Shown here piece by piece: positions 56,703-64,000 of a stretch of DNA of 64,000 nucleotides. The position numbers were made by a program, and so were the translations under genes. Origin of the DNA: Camillea tinctor. Lineage: Eukaryota > Ascomycota > Sordariomycetes > Xylariales > Xylariaceae. Positions within the stretch are counted from its first letter, which is position 1. Each line of letters opens with the position of its first letter. The notes beneath the pieces are model-generated. The model saw only the letters and a list, made by a program, of their open reading frames with translations. It was not told the DNA's origin and searched no databases. The stretch lies in contig MU394146.1 in assembly GCA_022578605.1 (NCBI GenBank), forward strand, positions 1 through 64,000, read 5' to 3'.

Positions 56703-59173
56703 CTACCTCCCCTTCCCCCCCTTAGGGACGCAGCACTCCGCCCCCGCCCCCTCCACGACCCTATCCGCGACCTGCCTCAGCGCGCGGCTATCCCTCTCCC
56801 CCTTCCCGCCAGCCTCCCCGCCGCCCTCCTCAGGTACGATCTCGCCAAAGTCGCGCGCGAGCGCGTCGCAGAGGGCCGCGAGCTCGACGTCCTTGGCGGA
56901 CAGGCCGCGGGGGCTGTGCGTGGTCCAGCGGATGTACGTCGTGTTGAAGACCTGGTGCGTTTTGGTCAGGTCAGGAATTGGGAGGATACGATACACAAAC
57001 TAAAAGGAGAGAGAGAGAGAGAAAAAGGGGGGTGGGTAAGGGGGAGGGAGAGGCTCTAGCTGGTTGTAGTAGCAAGGCCGTCCTGCTTTCCGCTTCAGAA
57101 CATCTCCCCCCTCTCCAAACAACAGAGGGATATACGAATCGGATGTCATCGCGAAGGGTAAGAAAGGGGGGAGGGGGGTCCGTGGGTATAAAAAGCAGTC
57201 ATCATCATGAATGATAGGATACGGAACGCGGGGGGCGGGGAGGGATATGTAATTAGGACGGGATATAACTGGACAGCGAGGGCAGATAGATGACATGATG
57301 AGGGAGATGACTTACATTAGACCATTCCGGGTGGTGGTTCTTCAGCTTGCACTGGAGTGACACTGCGGTCATGAAGTCCTATGTGACACGGCCCCCATTT
57401 GGAGGCTCTTCGTTAGGAAACATCCTATTTAAGAAAAAGAAAACTGGGGCTCGCAGAGTACGAAACGGAGAGAGAGATAAATACGCAAAAGGAAAAGAAA
57501 AGAAAAAGGGAACAAAGGCGAATTCAGCTTGCAGGCGTGCGCTGCTAGAATCAGGACCAGAGTCGTAGGCTTCTCAAGACCGATCGCCTCATAAATCATA
57601 TATTTACGGTGATCTTGCCCGTTTCGTGGGGGCCTTGCCGGGGGGTGTTGAGTGTGGGAAGGGGGAAACCTCATCACTCTCCACTTGATAGTTTCCTGTG
57701 CGTACGCCAGCTGATCTACCCTACCCATCCATTACGTGCCGTATTGGGAAGAAAAGACAGAAAAGAAAAGGCCGAAAAGAGGTACGGCGTTAATAGCATG
57801 CACTCTATGCATCATAGCAATATCCCGTCCTCACCAACCTACCTACCTACCTATCTATCTATCTACTTCCTCCACGCTATCCTCTACCTAACATCCCCTA
57901 CTTAACGTTGTATTATGGCGATAGGTGTAAAAAAGATCTCAAGGAAGTGAAATTCATGTCGAAGCGCTTTGATGGGTCCCTTCCCTTCTTTACGGTAAGC
58001 TTCCCAGATCTGTAAAGTCCGTGCATATATATCCCCCGAGGGTCAGCAGAGATCGATATAGAGGAGAAGGGGGGGTGTGTGGAACCCCGGAATGCCGAGT
58101 GGCAAGCTATCGGGATACGGCTGCACATCTCTCTTTTTTGATTATTCTTAATTTTCCTTTTTTTGGTCTCTCTCTGCGTCTCTCGCTCGGGAGGATCCAT
58201 AGCCCCTCAGGATTAGGTAGCTAATCACGTAACCCACACGTAACCCAGGCCGCACGGTTCATATCACCAAAAAAGTATCGCAGAAGGACAGAAGAAGAAA
58301 GAAAAAAAGGTATCAGTGACAATTCCTCAGGGACCATCCCGTTGTATGTACGAGGCTGGTTATCAAACCCCCTGGGAGGCCTCTGTCGCTGTCCCCTGAG
58401 GTTTGGTTGATCACGCCGGTTCCCCGGGGTCCCGTCTATCATCCAACCACATGGCTGGGATACCAAAACACAATAGTGTACGCATAATAGGGTACGGGGT
58501 TTTTTTTTTTTTTTGGTTCGTGACTAGTCATCATTCCAAGGTAAGGTAGTGTAGGTGTATCCCTCGGCCGCCGCGACGGGGGGTTGGGCGGCCGGGGGGG
58601 GCGGATTATTAATATTTTTGGTTTTCCCTTTCATCACACCATGGGCTGAGGCACAGGAGGGGAAAGAATAAGACATAAGAGGAAGGGCAATGCGTCGGCC
58701 GAAATTGTGAAAATAGAAAGGGGGGAAAATAAGATAAACAAAAAAAAAAAAGGAAAAAAGCAAAACAAGGCAAATGGGGAAAGGATCTTGATGGAATGGG
58801 AATATGTAACACTCACCCACGTCTTGGCAAACGTCTTGAACTTGAAACTCCTCTCCAGTCCCTCGCCCGTAGGGGTGAGGGCCCAACGACCACCTTGGTG
58901 AGCTGTCACCAGCAGCGGCTTCAGGGCCTTACTCAGGGCGATCTCGTCGACGCCCGTAGAGAAGGAAACCGGCGTGGTCGTTGTCGACGACGAGGCCATG
59001 GCTGGAGAAGCAGCAACAAAAGACCGTCGTGGGTACTGAGGCGCAAAGGCAAAGGCTCGGCGGTGACGGCCGGGGTGGTAGTGAGAGCTAGTGATCAGCC
59101 GTGGTGTGCATGAGGTCAACGTGGTAGTGGTGCTGGTAATAGCGCCGCCGAAGCAACGGAGCAGAGTACGCAT
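56703..59173 (-). CDS. Pterin-4a-carbinolamine dehydratase (PCD/DCoH)
   Basis: Three exons (59173-58817, 57378-57316 and 56951-56703) encode 222 aa. The enzyme dehydrates 4a-hydroxytetrahydrobiopterin. The family core is complete only after splicing: RSFKFKTFAKTW joins DFMTAVSLQCKLKNHHPEWSN and then VFNTTYIRWTTHSPRGLS. Catalytic-type His134, His135 and His152 are present. All junctions are GT-AG: gtgagt...catag (1438 bp) and gtaagt...caccag (364 bp), both very long for this genome. Residues 1-58 are Arg/Ser/Thr-rich without acids and look mitochondrial. A second in-frame ATG (58999) gives a shorter form, MASSSTTTT, that would be cytosolic. The frame also extends upstream through a TG repeat, which I exclude. 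Confidence 0.85.
57379..58816 (-). other. Unusually long intron (1.44 kb) of the dehydratase gene
   Basis: Bounded by gtgagt and catag on the minus strand. Exon 1 ends with Trp119 and exon 2 continues with Asp120, so no core residue is missing. The interior holds pyrimidine runs, a T14 run near 58500, a ctacctacct/ctatctat microsatellite (57836-57866) and a few short open stretches. No nested gene or mobile element was recognised. Confidence 0.65.
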
Positions 59174-59329
59174 TTGGGGTCGTGGGAAATGATTAGGTGA
59201 TAGCGCGCTGCTCCGTGGTTCGTCAAATCCCGAAATACACACAGGGCTACCTTTCGGAAAGCCTTCCAGGGGCGTTGTGGCCGGGTAGGTTCTTATGTAG
59301 GTTAGGTATGTGGGATGTAGTGTATGTGT

Positions 59330-59330
<1 letters not shown>

Positions 59331-59370
<40 letters not shown>
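59331..59370. repeat. (GT)n microsatellite
   Basis: About 20 dinucleotide units, with a similar interrupted tract on either side. It lies some 160 bp upstream of the dehydratase start and reads as a His-Thr repeat if translated, an artefact. Confidence 0.9.
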
Positions 59371-59373
<3 letters not shown>

Positions 59374-60758
59374 GTGTGCGTATGTGTGTGTAGATCGGGA
59401 CGGGATCAGACAAGTCTAATCTCTAATCCGGGGTAGTTGATGTAAATATGTAGAGTCGTATGTATAAAGTAGATATACTTATTATATACGCGTCAACGTA
59501 TTATATATGTGACAGGTTTAGGGTGGGATGATAAACCTAGAGGGACGTGTATGTCAAAGTATGATATGATGTATATGAATAAGTAATTAGTGAAATGACT
59601 GATGGGCGTTAGGTAAGATACATAAGGTTTTGTAAGTATCTAGTGCGACCAATAGATAAAAAAATAAACGTTATGTACATACGCCGTAAATGCAGGTAAT
59701 GTAGCTAGATTGTAACATACATAGTAGCTACACACTTGTAACAAAAGCTGCAACAATTACAGTAGCGAGTAACGAGTAACTTAGTCCCGCTGCTAGTTGC
59801 GTATACCCATACCAGCAATGTTATAGTACTACCTACTTTATAGTTAGTAATTACACATAATGTAATAGCCTATCCAAACCTGTGTATGAGAGCCCACGGG
59901 ACATTGTCCGGGTTAATTCCAAAAAAGAAACGTAAGTTTTCCAGGTGACTTTTTAGTGGCCTCCGTCTAATGTTTTGCTTCCCACGCCTATAGGTCCGTA
60001 AACACGCACACAGACTCCTCAAAATGTAACCGTTGCACTTTGCCCAGGTAAGCTTAAAAGCTACTCTACCAGGTTTGTTTTCATTCGGCTGCTTTTCTCT
60101 CTAATGCCATGTTTTATTACGTAAGGCCACGGGATCATGCTGCCGTAATCCAAGAATGATTAGGTACATACAAGTATCGCTGCTTGATACCGTCTTGAGT
60201 AACCGTTTTAAACCCCCCCTTTTTAGATTAGGGGGCGAGATTGGATTGGGGTATCTACCTAGGTATAGCGTCAACTTTTATTATACACCTGAACGGTATG
60301 CTGTACTTGGATGTAGTACACTATGTATTAATAACCAACCGTTTTATCCTGTCGTGTCAGCACCATACCTTAGTACGGACCCCATTATCAAAAGAGATAT
60401 CAATATGTACATACATGGATATACTACTTAACATGTTAACTATACCCATTCGGTTCCTTTTTTAAGCACATTCGCTAATCTCCCTTCGACGGCAATAAAC
60501 ATCCTCCCGCGGCGTTAATGTCACTTACTATCTACTACCTTACTTACCATTTTACCCACTTACTAAATTAGTAAACCCATTTTCCAAATGCACATGCTGC
60601 TTGTTTGCCTGCTTGCTTGCCTGCATCATTCCCTCCTCTGCCCGCCTGCTCCCATCCTATGGCTACCTAGCTGACATCAACAACAAAGGTTCCCCTTCAT
60701 TGCTTAGGACGAGGAATTACCCCCTCTTCCACTAGGTTTATTCTCGGAATCAGCAGAT

Positions 60759-60914
60759 ATGGGTTCTCGTGTTCCAGAACAACAAGGTCCATGCATCATC
60801 TATGTCGACTTTCAGCCCTACCTTCTCGGCTGGGTCCTGGGCCTGTGGACTCGCGAGCTGCCCGAGATCCCCCTTCTACCAAAGGAGAAGAATTCACGAA
60901 TATGGGACATGTAG
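60759..60914 (+). CDS. Candidate 51-aa small ORF
   Basis: Starts MGSRVPEQQG and contains YVDFQPYLLGWVLGLW followed by an acidic/basic tail ending RIWDM. Codons are more G/C-rich in third positions than the surroundings, which is the only coding hint. It could be an exon fragment of a decayed gene. No splice partners, domain or homologue known to me. Confidence 0.25.
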   Translation: MGSRVPEQQGPCIIYVDFQPYLLGWVLGLWTRELPEIPLLPKEKNSRIWDM

Positions 60915-61140
60915 ATATACATGACGGCAAGATAACTTAGTTCGTGTCCCTTGATTGCACTAGTAGGTATGGCGGTTACTTTATCCCTTCGATAGATCTT
61001 TCCCCACACACATGACTATATACGCTAGCCTTAGTTGAAAATATCGCCTTGTTAGGATCATATCATATTACGCTTCTGTTTTTCCAACGTTGATACAATC
61101 TTGTTCAGGTCATATCGACCCGACAGGCAGAACCTACCCT

Positions 61141-61165
61141 CTGGCTGGTACTGAGTACCAGCCAG
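61141..61165. repeat. Perfect 11-bp palindrome with 3-base centre
   Basis: Arms ctggctggtac and gtaccagccag surround tga. A second, weaker palindrome (gggc...gccc) follows at about 61213-61226. No T-run and no adjacent gene, so the role is unclear. Confidence 0.7.
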
Positions 61166-64000
61166 ACCTTTCTGTTGTCTAATCTATACCGCTATAGATC
61201 ATCACTGGGCTCTGTGGCCCAGCACCGCGGGCACGAGGATCATTGAACTGAGCTGAGCTGAGCTGTCTTTTCTTGAAGATTCATTCGTGCATAGCAATTA
61301 TCTTGATCAGCATATTAATATATCTGCCCATGTTTTTAGAGCACCAAACCATGGCTATACTATTGGGGTTATCAGAACAGGCCTCCCAACTACCAGTCTG
61401 GGTTCATGCTAACAGAACTCGTGATAGCAAGCCACGAGTCTGTTATTCGTGGAATTGTTGTAACAAGAGCCGCCTATAATCTTAGTCAGAACCGGAAGAG
61501 GTGGATTGAAGCAAGAAAGGAAGGCTTTTCGAACCAATATTTGTAAATCAGTTGCCAAGAAACGAGTTCGCTTTGCTAGTTCCCGGGAAGATGAAAAAGG
61601 GACGAATCTCTTACTACAAACGACATGAATACTAACATTGGATATGGCAGAAACGGTGTAGACCCTGTTATTATTTGTCTTTGGGTTTGTAGCGGACATA
61701 TTGTGTGAGGCCTGATAGGCCGTCCGGTTTACTAACAAGCCGAGATTACTAGTCCAGCAGAAACGATGTGTCCAGCATCGAGGCATTGAACAATGCTCTC
61801 CAAGCGATGCCAGTCAATTATGAAAGTTCCATTATTCAAACAAAAAAATTCTGACATTATTTCCAAGGTTGATTTGTATAGCATGGTAATTGAAATTAGG
61901 AAACTGGGTTCCCTTGCCGGTAACAGCTAGAAATCATTTTTGAGCTGTCTTTTCTTTTCTTTTCCCGTAATTTTCAGTTCAGCTCTCCTACTAGCAGCTG
62001 TGCAGGTTCCTAGAATCCTGGGCATTACCGAATTAGCGTGAAGGCACAGAATCTAACGCAAGTTGGAAGCGTTGGATGTTTGTTTCGTATAAGAAGCCTC
62101 CGGGTGAGATAGGTTAGAAGCTGCATATGATCTTGCCAGAAAAAACCCCCGAAGACGATTATACGATAAACCCTATTCATATCATTCAGAGCCTAAGGAG
62201 AAGTGAATTACAGAATTGTAGTGTATATGATAGGCTTTGAGTTAGCAAGGGAAGACAGCCACCCCCCATGGAACGTTGTCGGTGTTAATGACCAGCGCAC
62301 CTGCAAAGTAAGCGAATTTACAAAAGGGGGATAAATACCATCTTGGGAATAGATGGGGACTCTCGCTCCTTCGCAACGCTATGAGACAGCGTAGGTAAAT
62401 CATATACGACTGATTAACCTAAACGCCTATTGAAACTCCCTTAAGTTACGCCGTATTTTACGACTGGTGAATGGTCCGGTTTTTTTGTTGATAGGTCGCT
62501 TGGAATTCCTTGAATCGGGAGTTTAAAAAAATTTCCTTAGGATGTCGTATATCCTTAAACGGAAGCAAAACCTCAATTTTCGTGGATGACGTTGCCTATC
62601 TCCACGGTTGCATCGAGCAACTTAGATAGAAAGGGAGCCCAAGTTGATCTCGCCAGATACGTTGCGCTTTCGGCCGTAAAAAAACGATCACTGCATATTA
62701 TATAACTCGATATTATTATGCAGCAGAGACCAGCAGGTAAGGTAAGGTAGGCAGCGGAGCAAGCGGCCGAATTCTGAGGATAAAAGCATAGTGGTTTACC
62801 GCTCCGTAAAGAGATTTGTTGCCTCATCCTACTTCTTTCCTACTTGCCTCGTGCTTGGGCGATGGGGAGGGGGGAAGGGGGGAAGGTTTCGGACACTTTC
62901 TCTTGAAGAAAATAGCCCTTAATCATATGGTGTTGTAGATTGAGTACCAACTAGTCTTACTAACGCCGACACAACCTTGACGCTGTCAGACGGTGAGCTG
63001 GCGATCTCGTGGCACGAGTCCGCTTCCCCATGATTGGCCTGGTCCAACATCTAGTATGGCGCATATGGCCTATGTAAACGAGATAGGCATTTGTACGACG
63101 TTGTGCAAGAAGCTTGTCAGCCATTCGGCCAGGGTATTTGGCTGCATATTTAGTAGTTGTATGTGTATGTATGTATGTAAGTCTGTAGTGTACAGAACCT
63201 CCGGTCGAAGTCGTACCAACCAGCCGTGTAATGGATAATATCTGTATCGAGGTACCCTTTGAAGGATCCGAATGATTTGGTAAGATGCCAATTAGGTAAT
63301 ATCAGGCGATGGCGGTCACTGAATTGCATGTTTGTTGGAGGGCTTAACAAGGCTCAGTGCCGCCTCCTATACACATAAGTAATAGATGATAATAGGTAAG
63401 CATTGGCAAGGTTAGCTGACGCTAGCCATCATCTCATCGTCGCTCTCATCATTATCACCAGTTCATAGTTAGTAGTAGGCTGTAGGTGGTTAGTCGTATT
63501 GTTACCGTCACCATGATCATAATCAGCAGCAGTAGTGGCAGTAGCAGTACAGGAGAAGCAAGACTAGTGGTGGCCTGACGGTGATAGAATCATACAAAAC
63601 TTGTATGTCTGTCTGTATGTCTGTCTGCCCTGCCTGCCTTGTCGCATTTAGAAAAGACCCGCAATGGGAAAAAAGACGCGACTCAAAACAATTTGGAAGT
63701 ATCACCGGCTTGCTACCTCTGTAGCCTTAACCCACCCCCCGGTCCTCGATCGACAAAGATTACTAAAACACTATGTGTGAGACCTTTCCAACAGCAGCCG
63801 TGTTGGTGGTAGCTGTCGGCACACGGCGTACATAACATGCATAGCATGCACAATAGTAACTGGAAGGTGATGTGAGCTTCCAACAGTGCCAAGCAACGAA
63901 ACGAAATCCCCACCAGCCGATGGCGGCAGCGGACACACACGCCAAGGATGCAAGGGTCTGGTGAAGTGCGTGGCTGCAGTCCATCTCGATTTCTCAACTT

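Larger units (their letters stand above)
59371..64000. other. Gene-poor right flank
   Basis: 4.6 kb without a recognisable multi-motif gene. It includes tgcttgcttgcctgc repeats (60600-60625), a perfect palindrome at 61141-61165, a ctgagctgagctgagctg run (61250-61265) and tatgtatgt-type repeats (63160-63180). Open frames such as 61409-61786 and 63713-63997 on the minus strand show no domain. One small frame at 60759-60914 is listed separately. The dehydratase promoter lies at the left end. Confidence 0.45.

Noticed and set aside
58634..59413. Longer dehydratase N-terminus running through a His-Thr repeat
   Set aside because: The extension is the (GT)n microsatellite read on the minus strand; the Met at 59173 starts a good targeting sequence.
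61409..61786. 125-residue minus-strand frame
   Set aside because: No recognisable motif, no neighbours and composition like the surrounding non-coding DNA; left out of the gene list.

Overview
The window looks like nuclear DNA of a filamentous ascomycete, probably a Sordariomycete. Genes are intron-poor with short GT-AG introns (about 55-110 bp). They include a division-1 chitin synthase, ERG25, UMP1, NCA2 and a Sec4/Rab8 GTPase. There is also a DUF3435 gene, a fungal NLR-type gene (PNP_UDP, NACHT, ankyrin) and a Copia element mutated in the pattern of repeat-induced point mutation (RIP). I saw no tRNA, rRNA, CRISPR or bacterial feature. Gene calls rest on reading the sequence and family knowledge; no database search was possible.

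Layout. (1) 1-6.8 kb is a relic zone: gene-free DNA, a pair of imperfect inverted repeats (2633-2774 and 3743-3848) and a decayed DUF3435 (tyrosine-recombinase-like) gene at 4249-6790. (2) 7.8-39.4 kb is the housekeeping block. It holds a UBL3-like prenylated ubiquitin-fold protein, UMP1, a tandem-ABC ATPase, a chitin synthase, an aromatic amino-acid decarboxylase, a basic Arg/Asp/Tyr-rich protein, a 31-residue membrane microprotein candidate, an AFG2-like AAA ATPase, a mitochondrial protein of unknown function, a Sec4/Rab8 GTPase, NCA2 and ERG25. (3) 41.1-53.5 kb is an accessory block. It holds a 7.6-kb Copia retrotransposon in extremely AT-rich sequence, with 144-bp LTRs and a perfect 5-bp target duplication. 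A 46-bp minisatellite and a broken NLR gene follow. (4) 53.5-64 kb is mostly non-coding, apart from a pterin-4a-carbinolamine dehydratase gene whose introns are unusually long for a fungus.

The housekeeping genes do not form one pathway. Head-to-head pairs that probably share promoter regions are UMP1/ABC, AFG2-like/mitochondrial protein and NCA2/ERG25. A recurrent feature is a tiny first coding exon: 3 nt in UMP1, 11 nt in ERG25, 17 nt in NCA2, 30 nt in the Rab gene and 49 nt in the decarboxylase. Simple open-frame calling would therefore miss several true starts.

The most noteworthy items are the Copia element whose LTRs differ only by transitions, the NLR gene that has lost its NACHT core, the DUF3435 gene that has lost the region expected to carry its nucleophile, and the 31-residue membrane ORF.
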